From positions 3,286,001 to 3,350,000 of the forward strand of contig JAECYW010000001.1 of NCBI GenBank assembly GCA_023014335.1: a stretch of DNA of 64,000 nt. The letters run 5' to 3'. This DNA comes from Galerina marginata. Taxonomy: Eukaryota; Basidiomycota; Agaricomycetes; Agaricales; Galerinaceae. The notes under the pieces are model-generated. The model had not been told where the DNA came from. It did not search any database and saw only the letters and a list, made by a program, of their open reading frames with translations. Position numbers and translations under genes: made by a program. Below are positions 11,225-21,503 of this stretch, in pieces (position 1 is the stretch's first letter; each line of letters opens with the position of its first letter).

Positions 11225-12421
11225 CAATTTCATATGATTTGATTCCAGATATTTTTAGATTTGAACATCTGAAATGGCCCCCCGACCCCATTTCAGACGC
11301 TTTCAAGCTGTTCCAAACGCTTTCAAATTCAAAAAAGGAAGTTTGGCCGTGATCCGATGTTGATTACCATCAAGTTTTGCGCCCATTCGGGCAGGTGCCT
11401 TCTGAATCGAGTCGGGGGCAGCGTGCGTCTCGTCCTTGGCCTGATTACTTAACGATTACCTGACGTCCGGCATCTCGAAAGGCAGGGAAGTCGGACTTTC
11501 AACAAGTCTGGAATTTGGAACAGGTTTGAAAGTTCAAAATCCTACGGGAAGTCACCCAATGTTGCGTGTAGTTATCGTAGGTGGGCTATGACGATGTATT
11601 TGTGCGTATGCACGCAAAAATTCGCACCTCCATCAGAGAAGCGCCATCTAAGAAGAGAGCACTGCGACACGTGTTGTGTGCAATTTCCTAGCTTTGGAGT
11701 GAAAGTGAATCACGGTTGGTTTATTGAGAGGTAAAGGTTTAACGTCCAATAAGTCGAACATGGGCTACCTGAAGACTCGGCTCATGTAACGAGAAAGGAA
11801 TCTGTAGGAGACAGTGTTCGAGGATGTAGATGACGTCAAGTCACAACGTCGGGATCGCGGCTGGCGCTGGCCCCCTAGCACCGTCGATGGATCACTCAGC
11901 TCAAGAAGCTAGGCACCAATTACCGTCAGTTGTATATCAGCGCCTATCAATGAAGCGCATTACATACTTAGCGAAATGAGAGGTGCTTTCGACTTTGATA
12001 GTCATGGTGGGGTCGATATTGACACCATTCTCGCCCATAACTTGCGGCTATGAATCAGAGTTCGAGCAGAGATTCTCTGTTTCCTCGAATGGGCCTGAAC
12101 CAGCGTAAATACTAGGGATGAACTGAGCCAAAAGTGCGGAAGCATGGACCTCTGAAACAAGGCGGTTAGCTTCAGATGAACAGATGGCAAGTCCCTGTGG
12201 GCATTGTCGTAAATAACGGGAAGGAGGAGGGTGAAGAACTCCTCGATAATAAGCAAACTTGCACCATGGGCGCTGAATCACAACCTTAAACCCACTATAT
12301 TACATATAACAATACCTGGTAAAATTGATCATGTTAGTCAAACGTCCCCTCAATGACAAGGTACGACTCACAGTACTCATACAGAAACTCTAAGGCCGAT
12401 ACAACAATCAAAATCAGATCC
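11225..12421. other. 1.2-kb region between the transposon relic and Ies2
   Basis: No intact gene was recognised. On the minus strand at 11970-12290 there are two overlapping protein-like frames. One reads QGLAICSSEANRLVSE and another, downstream, NIDPTMTIKVESTSHFAK. They carry internal stops and no recognised domain, which suggests a decayed gene. The rest is unique sequence with no repeat noted. Confidence 0.35.
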
Positions 12422-13793
12422 TCAAACCTGATTAGCTATAACCCGAAGGTGCGTAGAGTCGCATGCTCCAATTGTCCAGTCCTTTGGCAAACGATACTTC
12501 CGGGGCTTTCCACATCCTTCGACAGCACAGATGCCAGGACCTCTGGCTTTTCGAATCTTTTCCAGCTGTTCCGCGTCTTCTGGTATGATATCACCGCTTG
12601 CGGGCTGTGATGGCGGCGGTCGAAAGAAAACCTCAGGCACTGAGAAGGTGATTCCCAATTCGACTTTTTGTTCGCCGTCACCAGGAACGCTGTGTAAAGA
12701 GGAGACCCAGCGGTACATAACCGGTTTGATTTCCTCCTGAGGTTCGACGACGTCCATCGCGTCATCTTCATCCTCCTCTCCTTCGGCATCTTCGGCGTCT
12801 TCTGCGTTTTTCGCTTTAATCTTGGGAGTACGAGAGCCTGACGCTGATGGCATTGGGGATCGATCGTCCATGGTATTATTGCGCTTGTTTTTGGGACGGC
12901 TTTGTTTTTTCAGCAGCCGGTTAATAGTCTCCGCCTGCGATAATTCATTAGTAAAAAATATACGTCGGACAACCGAGTTGATGTACCTTCTCGTCCTCGA
13001 GTTTCTTTTCGCTCAGATTCTTCCTCTTCCTGGCTGTTTCTTCTCGTCGCAGGGCCAGCTCTGTCTCGTTAAGCGGCTGCTTTTTACTCCGGGTGCCTTC
13101 GTCTAAAACAAAGATTAGAACTGTCAGTGGGCGACAATATGTGAACTCACCTAGCGATACATGGGATGGGTCAACCACGCTAGCCAGCACGGCCTGACGT
13201 GTTGTCATTGGTTTCGTGCTGGCCGACGGGGTACCAGTAGAGCGAGATGGTGCATCCTGTGATTGTTCGTCATCCGATCCACCTGAATGTGAAGAAGGGT
13301 CCTCTGACTCGACATCAAGATCTTGAATAACTTTGGCTGGGAATTTAAAGTCAAAACTCGATATTCAAACATGATATAATGCATACTTTTAGCCCGTCGT
13401 TTCGGAGTCCTCTTGAATGCTGCATAGTCCATTTCCACGTCATCTGGTGTTGCGGTGCCTGCGCTATTACTCGACGTGGTGTTGGCTGGCAGTTTGAGCG
13501 TTATTTTAAGTCTTGGTTGGGTAGGTGTTACTGCAGCAGGACCCTCGTCTTCTTCTTCGCCCTAAAGAATGTTGTAAGAAAAATTTGACCATCCTAGTTA
13601 AGCCCCGACTCACTGATTGTGAATCCTCCGCCTCGGCGTCTTCGTCTTCGTCACCTTCCTCAACCTCTTGCTCCTCATCTTCACCCTCAGCATCCTGCTC
13701 CTCTTCCACCTCCGGCTCGGAATCCATCTGCATGTCTGCAACCAATGCAGCAGCAGCAGCAACCGCAGCAGACCGTCGAGTACGAGCAGGCAT
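12422..13793 (-). CDS. INO80 chromatin-remodelling complex subunit Ies2 (INO80B, PAPA-1 domain)
   Basis: Ies2/INO80B, a nuclear subunit that activates the INO80 ATPase. The chosen start (13791-13793) gives MPARTRRSAAVAAAAALVAD, followed by a long Glu/Asp-rich stretch. The next exon has the family motif PRLKITLKLPANTTS and then VEMDYAAFKRTPKRRAK. Farther on are MTTRQAVLASVVDPSHVSL and the charged PAPA-1 helix LNETELALRREETARKRKNL followed by SEKKLEDEK. The last exon ends with the zinc-finger-like GICAVEGCGKPRKYRLPKDW and then GACDSTHLR, which closes Ies2 proteins. About six exons have clean GT-AG borders. An upstream ATG at about 13968 (MANDKKSFFNEDES) also stands before a GTGAGT donor and could be a 5' exon, but I could not join it in frame. 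Stop (TGA) at 12422-12424. Confidence 0.85.
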
Positions 13794-14311
13794 TATCGAC
13801 AGTAAACCCAGAAAGTCACGGTGGGCGTTCAAAGGATAAGAGTAACGTCAACATCAAAAGAAGTTCCCATGAGTTCCGCACTGACACCTTTGATGGATGA
13901 CAGGTTTAGAACACACTCACCACTGCCGGACTCGTCCTCGTTGAAGAAGCTTTTCTTGTCGTTCGCCATCGAGGGGTTTTGAGGGCGAATTATGATCCCC
14001 AAGCGCCGGTTTTGCATCGAAAGAGAACAAAAAAAATTACGAACAACGCGTCTTGGACAAGTTGGAAGTGGTGGTGGACAAAGCTCTCGTTTAGGCAATC
14101 CATCAAACCTTTTGGTACACAGGGATAAACAAGGCATCGCGGCCCGTACATCCTTCCTTCTTCACTCCCACCTTCAGAAACGCTGCAAACTGTTCGATTT
14201 ATATGACCTAGGCAACAATGTCCTAATTACAAGAAAGACGAAGGAGTCCGACAAATGGTATATTTTAATTGTCCTTGACAAGTGAGAGGAAAATGCTAAA
14301 TCACTTCAAGT
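13794..14311. other. Spacer between Ies2 and the first thaumatin-like gene
   Basis: It contains the Ies2 promoter/5' leader, including the possible extra 5' exon at about 13916-13968 (-), and the 3' flank of the next minus-strand gene. Nothing else was recognised. Confidence 0.4.
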
Positions 14312-15535
14312 TCATTGCGTCCAAATTTGATTCTGGTTGCCGCTGAAGCATTGCCAAGTCTGCAGCTGGTTTGAATTTGTCAAGACACCGTTCGTCAGGT
14401 CAAGACAATACGCTATTCAAGATCTTGTCAGCGGAGGATCATCACCGACCTTAAACTTCGTACCTGAGCCGCTGAGAATAAGTGTATTATCCGGAGCATA
14501 ATACCACAATTGTGCTGGAAGGTTATCATAGCATTGCCATATCTTCATGCCGACGCCGTTTCCAGGTGCTAGGCAAGGTCTTGGTTATGCTGGTGGATAA
14601 CAGAGGCTCGATGATTGACTCACTCGATCCGGCATCCAAACAGAAATTGGTCCCCGCTACCTGCACTTTCGTGTTCTGCCTGTTCAGCACCCACTTCTGT
14701 GCGCCGGTACCGTTGCAGTCGTATCTGGAATCGGTGTTCAAGGATTCTCTTCGAAAGGAAATGACGACTTACATCTGGACAGGAGTTCCATTGGCGTAGT
14801 TGGCGCCTCTGACATCCATACACTTGTTGGTATTGCCATTCGGATGGAGCGCCGTGGGGGCAACGGCTCCTGGGAACGAGCCTGAGGGACAGAAGCTATC
14901 CACAGCAGAACATATTCAGTGAGTAACGGGCTCGGAATATGTGCAACGGACTCACGTTATCGTGTAGGCGATGTCAGAGTGCGGACAAGAATAGACGGGG
15001 GGACTAGGAGGCGTCGAAGTTGGAGGAGGGAATCCAGTTGGAGGTTGGGAAAACGCGTTCGTGCAAGAAACGTCGTCGCAACGGGCCACTGCGCAAAATC
15101 CGCCGCTCTGTAAGGTCACGGTCAGATGATAGGTGGAAAATGTTGTGGGTGGGGTCTCACTGGTGGGTGATTCGGGGTAATACTAATTCCCGTGTTGAAG
15201 TGAGCCGTGTCTTTGACGATGTAGTAGTAAATGCTCTATTCGAATGTGAGCGGAAGGTGATCTAAAGGGATGTATGAACTCACGTTATTATCGCCATAGA
15301 ACCCCGCTCTTGTCGCACCACCAGTCGCAGTTCCGCCATTTACAGTGGTGTAGAAGAAACCAGCATCGACACCTAAGGACTTGGTCGTGCTGCCCCCAGT
15401 AGCGAGTGTGCTATCGAACGTCCCGCCAATGTACAGCGGCACGGGACTTGGGCAATTGTTGACGACGGTATACTGCCTCTGCGCACAGACAGTCCAGGCC
15501 AACGCGAGGAGACACCCAACACTGACCAGCGTCAT
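14312..15535 (-). CDS. Secreted thaumatin-like protein fused to a ricin B-type beta-trefoil lectin domain
   Basis: A predicted extracellular carbohydrate-binding protein. The start at 15533-15535 gives a signal peptide (MTLVSVGCLLALAWTVCAQ). It is followed by a fungal thaumatin-like domain: QYTVVNNCPSPVPLYIGG, SLGVDAGFFYTTVNGG, TRAGFYGDNN, then SGGFCAVARCDDVSC, with many paired cysteines. A Pro/Thr-rich linker (FPPPTSTPPSPPVYSCP) leads to a ricin B/CBM13-type trefoil with NKCMDVRGANYANGTPVQI, YDCNGTGAQKWVL and FCLDAG. The second and third subdomains, including NLPAQLWYY and CLDLTNGVLTNSNQLQTWQC, close at NQNQIWTQ. QxW motifs occur in each trefoil lobe. About seven exons join in frame. Its closest relative is the next gene downstream on the same strand, so the pair arose by tandem duplication. 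Enzymatic activity, for example on beta-glucan, cannot be judged from sequence. Confidence 0.85.
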
Positions 15536-15960
15536 TTTGATGGTGAGTATTGGTGGAGATTTTGGAAGACTTCACTGGCCGAGATCCTCTTTTATGTATG
15601 ACACCGGGGGTTTAACGTGGCTGTCGTAAGTCTCCGAAAGAGTGACAAAAATCTTGGACTCGTGCCCAAGAACAGGCTTGTCTGGCAGTGCGTTGTAATG
15701 AAGCAAGTCATTTATTTCATACGCCGTCGAAGACCTAGATGGGTGTGGCTATTTATAACACTACCCACTATGATCAGAAGGATTTTCAGAAGTTCGGCGA
15801 TAATATCATGCAGTGATAGTTGACGAAAAAATATCATTGTCCACGTACGTATACTAAACAAAAATAGGAAATTGGTATCAAGTCCATAATTTGAGGTACG
15901 CTCTTGGACGAAAGCACCCTACACACGACCCGCAAGTGCAGACAGACGACGAAGATCGCT
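15536..15960. other. Spacer between the tandem thaumatin-like genes
   Basis: This is the promoter of the first copy and 3' flank of the second. A CATAAAA-type AT box lies on the minus strand near 15590, about 55 bases above the start codon. No other feature was seen. Confidence 0.4.
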
Positions 15961-17143
15961 TTACTCGGTCCAGATTTGGTTCGTGTTGCCGTTCGTACAC
16001 TGCCAGGTCTGTAACCTGTTAGAGTTCGTCAAAACACCATTCGTCAGGTCGAGGCATAACCCTATTCAAACATGGTCAAGATCACGATCAGCGCAACAAA
16101 AGACGAGGACATACCTTTTCCTTCAAGGGCGATGCGATTGTCAGCCGTGTAATACCACTGCTGCGCTGGGAGGTTATCGTAGCACTGCCATATTTTCATG
16201 CCAACGGCGTTGCCGGGAGCTGAGAAAACCAAAGTTAGAATATCGAACAAAAGCAATATATCAAACCAACTCACTCGAGCCAGCATCCAGGCAGAAGTTC
16301 GTTCCCTCAAGCTGAACCTTAGTGCTTCCCTTTTTAAGCACCCATTTCTGCGCGCCGGTTCCGTTACAATCGTATATTTGAACAGGAGTCCCATTCGCAT
16401 ACTGGGCCCCACGCACGTCCATGCACCACTTGTTGTTGAAATTCGGGTGGATCGCGTTGCTCGCAGGTGGACCGGGGAAAGCTCCAGAAGGACAAAAGCT
16501 AGAAAGAGCGTCCAAATAAGAGCGTGCGGGAATTCTCGTGTCGGAAGCGGACCTACGTTATGGTATAAGCAAGACCGTTCCGAGGGCAAGAATAGAGGGG
16601 TGCGGCGGGTGGATTGGGCCCTGGAGCGGGGAATGCTGTGGGCGGGGCGGGGAATGCATTTGGGCATGACGCGTCGTCGCATCGTGCTACTCCACAGAAT
16701 CCTCCACCCTTTGAAGTGCTAGTAAGTCAAGGAAATCAAGACGGCGAGGAGCAGGTGCACTTACTGCAGGGAAGTTTGGTGCGATACTCATGCCAGTATT
16801 GAAGTGGGACGTGTCTTTGGCAATATAGTAGTAGTTGCTCTGCGGGGTAAGTTAGCAATCACGAATATTGGTAACGGAGTCGAAGAAAACCCACATTGTT
16901 ACTGCCATAGAATCCTGCTCGAGTTGCTGCTCCACTGGAGGTTCCACCGTGTGTCGTAGTGTAGAAGAATCCGGCGTTGACACCGAGCGACTTGGTTACG
17001 CTGCCTCCTTTGGGGAGGGTGCTGTCGAAGGCGCCGCCGATGAACAGCTTGACGGCGCTTGGGCAATTGTTGACGACGGTGTACTGTCTGGCCTGCGAGT
17101 TTACGGCCAGGGTCAATACCAGAAGGTACGATAGACGAAGCAT
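15961..17143 (-). CDS. Secreted thaumatin-like/ricin B-type lectin protein, tandem paralogue
   Basis: This is the second copy of the same architecture. The ATG at 17141-17143 gives MLRLSYLLVLTLAVNSQA, a signal peptide. An in-frame ATG at 17177-17179 would add twelve residues. The thaumatin-like part reads QYTVVNNCPSAVKLFIGG, SLGVNAGFFYTTTHGG and TRAGFYGSNN, with a following Cys-rich exon. The trefoil reads WCMDVRGAQYANGTPVQIYD, GTGAQKWVLKKG, VQLEGTNFCLDAGS, MKIWQCYDNLPAQQWYY and a last lobe ending NTNQIWTE. Exon borders fall at the same codons as in the neighbouring copy, for example inside FCLDAGS and after GSNN, so the duplication included introns. The linker differs (Pro/Ala-rich here), and the spacer between the two genes is unrelated. 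The frame is intact, and the TAA is at 15961-15963. Confidence 0.85.
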
Positions 17144-19522
17144 GCGGAGGGGTGAGTCGAGGGCGAGTTGGTGTTGCATTATGTGAAAGAGTGTTAAGTT
17201 GTGAGATTTGAACCGTCCTTTGCAGCTCCCTTTATACACAGCTGGCGCGTTTAAGACATGAAGGGATGGTCTTGATTTTCGAGGAGCAATTAAGGAGAAC
17301 GACAAGACTGCTTCACCATGAATGATCGTTCAGCGCCGAGCTTCAGACACCCCGAACTTTCAAATACGTATAGGTTGCCCCTGATTCAGACGAGAACAGA
17401 AATTTTACTAGAAAGGCCAGGCGGGGTAGCTTTGTTCCACTTTCTAGCGAAAGCAACCTTCGTGTGCTGGGAATAGCTCATTTGCATATGAGTTATATCA
17501 TCGAGTTCACGACAATGGCGACCTACGATATGCAGCCTCCTAAAGCTAGAGAGATATCAGGAGTTGTATCAGAGACATTCGTGCCCAACTTTTCTCAGTC
17601 ACTGGGAGGAGAAAGTGAAGCAGGGGTGGAGGAGGAGCGAGGTTTGTCTCAGGTGATGATTACAAGCCAGAGTCCTCTTTGGTCTGTCTTTCCTAGCGAT
17701 GTACGCAATTGAGCTCCAAGTAACAGTATCAATGTAGAACCGCCTGAGGTACGTCGTTTGAGAGTCACGATTGCGCATATCATGGCCAACGTCAAGTTCA
17801 GAAGTCTCAGAAAAAGTCCCCTAGTTATTGGTGCGAGACATCGTCGTCCTATCTTCGGGGGTGGTACATAAAAGTCTGAGAAACATAATATGGCTTCGGT
17901 AGCATCAGAGCCGTATCCACCTGGGGTTGTGGGGCGGGGTAGGTTCCAGTGAGACAAGAAGGGAAATGGACAAATGAGCGAGACAGGTGCAAGGAGTTTG
18001 GATCTCGGGCCACTTGGAAAATTGCTGGCGTCAACTCGAAAACGGAGGGGAATAGGCTAAGCACAAGCGCATTTAATATTGCAGTGGTCTATAGGAGCTA
18101 GGTGCCCTAGAACTTGAGCAAGATATTGACAAGCAAGCGCAGGAACTCCGTTGGCGATATCTGAGACAATACGATCAAAATCCCGGTTTATTGGGTGACT
18201 GAAACATTCTAGAAAGTGAACTCTTGAAGTGCCAGGTTGAGGATCAGGAGGTTAAACACGATCTCGCTATTCGGCGAGAGACCGCGCTGATGAAGGATTC
18301 CAATCTGTTACAAGTTGCAGCGTTTCTTGAGCTAAAAATCGGCAAGGTATTATTTCGAAAAGTGAAGAGATGGGAGTGAGTACTCCGCGAAAAAAGTTCG
18401 AGAACCAGAAAAGCAAGTCGACGCTCAGCACTTTTTGAACACCGAATGGTTCAAACAATTGAAACATGGGCAGCTAGGCCTATGTCTTGTCGCCAAAATG
18501 CACACCCTAAAGTGATGCCACGTGTTTTCTTCAGCTTCCCAAAGCGGCTGACTCGACGCGTCGTGAGCAATGTGTTTGCATCGAACCACCATCGGCATTT
18601 CGTAACTTACTCGGTAAGGCTAAGGGCCACCGATACGTAGGTGAGCCGGCCATTCTGCGAGTAATTTATAAACAGAGATGTGGCATACGCTTGAACTACC
18701 GAAGATAGATTTAGGCCACCATCAAACTGCTGACCAATGGTTTCTTAGTATGCCACCATTTTGGCATCTTCGGACGGCTCGAAAGAAAACGCCCCGGCTA
18801 TTCAAACAGCAGAGTAAACGAAGAAATTCATGGCTCAAGAACTCGGAGGGCAATGCGTCGCCCCTATGCCTCCCCAAATCTTTCTCGACTAAATCCTTCC
18901 TCTTGAACCTGGGACGCCGGCTCGACCATTTCTCGCTAAGAGCCAGACTTATTTTGCCCATGTCTTTCGCAATTGCAAGGTCAAAAAGGCCATGCATCCT
19001 CGCTTGGTATGTTATTCCATTTGACGATCGAGCAATAAACACTAACCTGCACAACAGATTCAGCGTAACAGAAGTCGCCGGCGTGTTCCCTGCTTTCCAT
19101 CGATGCATCCGACGTATCATGGTACAAAGCTGTCGTGGAGCTGGGGAATAACAAAATGCGCCAGGACTTACTCCGAGGCTTCTTCGAATTGAAAACATTG
19201 GAAAGACCCATGAACCCTCTCACGATAGAAGCCTGTAGGAGAGACCTGTCGCCGCCATGCTGGTTCCTGGCGGCGAGTCGATTATGTACAAAAGTGACTC
19301 AAGCCATCCAGTGTTTCTGAGGCGTTCCCAGCTCTCACTATAGTTAAGCTGCCGAGTCACGAAGAAGAGGAAATCAGATGGCGAGCCCTGAACTTCGCGA
19401 TTTGGAAGTGATATAAATTAAACTTCGATTTCGTCCATCGATAAGCATCCTTTCACCTGCTACCATTATCAACGAAAAACCGCTTTCCCCAAAGCTCGAT
19501 ACATCTACTATCTTACCAGAAA
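17144..19522. other. 2.4-kb region with possible decayed coding fragments
   Basis: No intact gene was recognised. On the plus strand at 18085-18380 two stretches look strongly coding: LELEQDIDKQAQELRWRYLR and, after a TAG acceptor-like site, ESELLKCQVEDQEVKHDLAI. Both are charged and helix-like and soon end in stops. The pattern suggests a relic of a transposon-related or coiled-coil protein, but I cannot name the family. The larger antisense pair at 18678-19198 shows no recognised motif. A TATAAA at 19412-19417 probably serves the gene starting at 19523. Confidence 0.35.
17231..17236 (-). promoter_or_regulatory. TATA box of the thaumatin-like paralogue
   Basis: The minus strand reads GTGTATAAAGGG here, 88 bases upstream of the preferred ATG at 17143 and 52 upstream of the alternative ATG at 17179. 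The spacing fits a core promoter for this secreted-protein gene. Confidence 0.45.
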
Positions 19523-20002
19523 ATGGGCACGCGCGGACTCATAGGCTTTATCATTCGCGGTCAGCGCCATGGCTCTTATAACCACGCCGACTCAGAACCC
19601 TATTGCCTGGGCAAAGCTATCAAGAAATTTATCCTGAACCTTACTCCAGAAGAATACGACACCATGGCGCGTCTCGTCGACGAGATCATATGGGTCGACC
19701 CGGAATCGACGCCGAGTCCCGAGCTTCAAGACCGTTACCAAAAGGCGGGCTTCACCGACCTCAGTGTCAGCAGCCAGCTCCCGTCTGAGTGGTATTGCCT
19801 CTTGCGTAAAACCCAAGGCGCAGCGGCACTTCCCGCAATCAAAAGTGGCGAGCTCCAGCATATGCCAGAGTCGTTCGACTTTGTCAAGGACGGCTTGTTC
19901 TGCGAATGGGCATATTTCATCGACTTCGAGAACAAGAAACTGGAAACGTGGAAGACCGGGCAATTGCTGGGTGAACTTTCCTTTGAGAAGCTGACGATGT
20001 AG
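19523..20002 (+). CDS. Conserved hypothetical protein, 159 residues, intronless
   Basis: An uninterrupted ORF that starts MGTRGLIGFIIRGQRHGSYN and contains DSEPYCLGKAIKKFI, EIIWVDPESTPSPELQDRY, WYCLLRKTQGAAALP and LFCEWAYFIDFENKKLETW. I recall proteins of this shape (MGTRGLxG start, a central WYCLLRxxQG, a late CEWAYxIDF) as a conserved family of unknown function in fungi and some bacteria. No function is known to me. It is probably soluble: there is no signal peptide, no membrane helix, and only two cysteines away from any metal-site spacing. The TATA box at 19412-19417 and the absence of introns contrast with the intron-rich neighbours. The ATG is the first in the ORF. Confidence is high that it is a gene and low for any role. 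Confidence 0.8.
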   Translation: MGTRGLIGFIIRGQRHGSYNHADSEPYCLGKAIKKFILNLTPEEYDTMARLVDEIIWVDPESTPSPELQDRYQKAGFTDLSVSSQLPSEWYCLLRKTQGAAALPAIKSGELQHMPESFDFVKDGLFCEWAYFIDFENKKLETWKTGQLLGELSFEKLTM

Positions 20003-21503
20003 GGAGAGGTTGATGTAGGGAGAGGTTAGATCCAGACGAGTGAGGTGGGTGTCAGAGAGAGACCAGAGGGTTACAGCGGGCAAAGCAACAGCGATAAAGG
20101 ATGCAGGAAGGGTTAACCCAATTGAAAATGTAACCTATTAAAGCCAGTGGGAGTCAACTACCAGTGTTTTTCGTCAACCTAAGATACCATTCAAGACTTC
20201 GTGGCCTTCTAGGCTATAGCAAGCCAGGGCGAACCTGGTGCCCATGGGGTACAGGGTGGGGGGTATTCGCTTTAGCTTTTGAGCCGAAAGGCCTGCAAGG
20301 GCATATTTAGACAAGGCAGAGTGAGGCAAAATTTTTACAGTCAGAGATGAGGAGGAGCATCTTGGGCTGAAGAAGGCTTGAAGAATCTAATCTCCAGTAA
20401 AGCGAGTGAGGTTTGAGTTTATGTAACTTCAATTTCAAATTTGCGTTCGAAGAATGGCAATGGCATGACAAGGACTCAGAGCGACGCCCTAAAGCGACGT
20501 CACGTGGACCCTACGTCTATTTGATTCAAATGATTGCAATCGCACTCAACCACAGATGCAATTGAACGCGCTCAACGCTCACTTCTTCCTTCATCGTCAT
20601 CCCTGCCAGACTGACTACAACTGCGAGTAGTGTCCAGCTAGCGGCCAAATTCCCGAGCGTGTTGCAAATCCTTCTTCGTTTGGTGGAGACTTAACCTCGC
20701 GGATCCGCTACTCCAGGGATGTCCTTGTATTCCGACTATTTGCCACGACCATAAGGCCTGAAGAAAAATGCAATAATTATTAACAGATCGGAAGCCATTG
20801 TAGCTATTTTCTTTCTTGCATGCTCGGGTCAAAGAAGTAGGCAGTGATTCCTGACTTGCTTGATATATGTACCATTGTCAACCATCCCGAAATTTCTAGA
20901 TACCCTGACGAGACCATCGCTCGACTTCCCTCAACCTCCGGAAATTCAGTCGCGCTTAGACTAGATAAATTTATCGTACAATGTCTTTAATCAAGTTGAT
21001 GAAGGCACCTCAATCAACTTCTAGCATAAACCCCCCGTTAAACTGAACAAGCAAGTGCCTTCACAGTCTATCAATTTGGTTGAGCGTTAACCAGATTTAC
21101 AGGCTTCTAGCAATCACTTCGCCCAATCTTCATATTATATTTTAGGATCTGGAACGCAGGGGTGGACCTTTATATGCCCGAAGGACACAGTGTTTGTGGA
21201 TCCCAATCATTCAGACGTGCTTATTTCACACGTAGTCGTCGCCTTGTTCACTATGGTCATGACTTCACTAGCAGCCAATCAAGTTGTGGATTACGGCATT
21301 GAAAAGCTTTCAACCTGCCGACCACCTTCGATCTGATGGTGAGCATAAGCTATCTTGGGACTTATGATCTTTGGCTAAGCTTGTTATTGTGTGCAATCTG
21401 TCCGCCAGCGACAAGCTGCCGTACACCAGGCATAGTTTTTGATAGGTTATTTCACACCACTAGATCGGCCCCCGTTACCATTCTGACCTTTCCCCCAACT
21501 CCC
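20003..21503. other. 1.5-kb region upstream of the first NLR-like gene
   Basis: Just past the hypothetical gene a 16-base unit (GTAGGGAGAGGTTGAT-like) is repeated twice at 20000-20028. The rest holds only short shadow ORFs. The ORF of the next gene is open from an earlier ATG at 21336, giving a hydrophobic N-terminus (MVSISYLGTYDLWLSLLL). That may be untranslated leader or an alternative start. Confidence 0.4.

Noticed and set aside
21336..21503. Upstream extension of the DUF2235 protein from ATG 21336
   Set aside because: It is open in frame but gives a hydrophobic, Cys-containing leader not expected before a cytosolic NLR head. It is kept as an alternative, not as the call.
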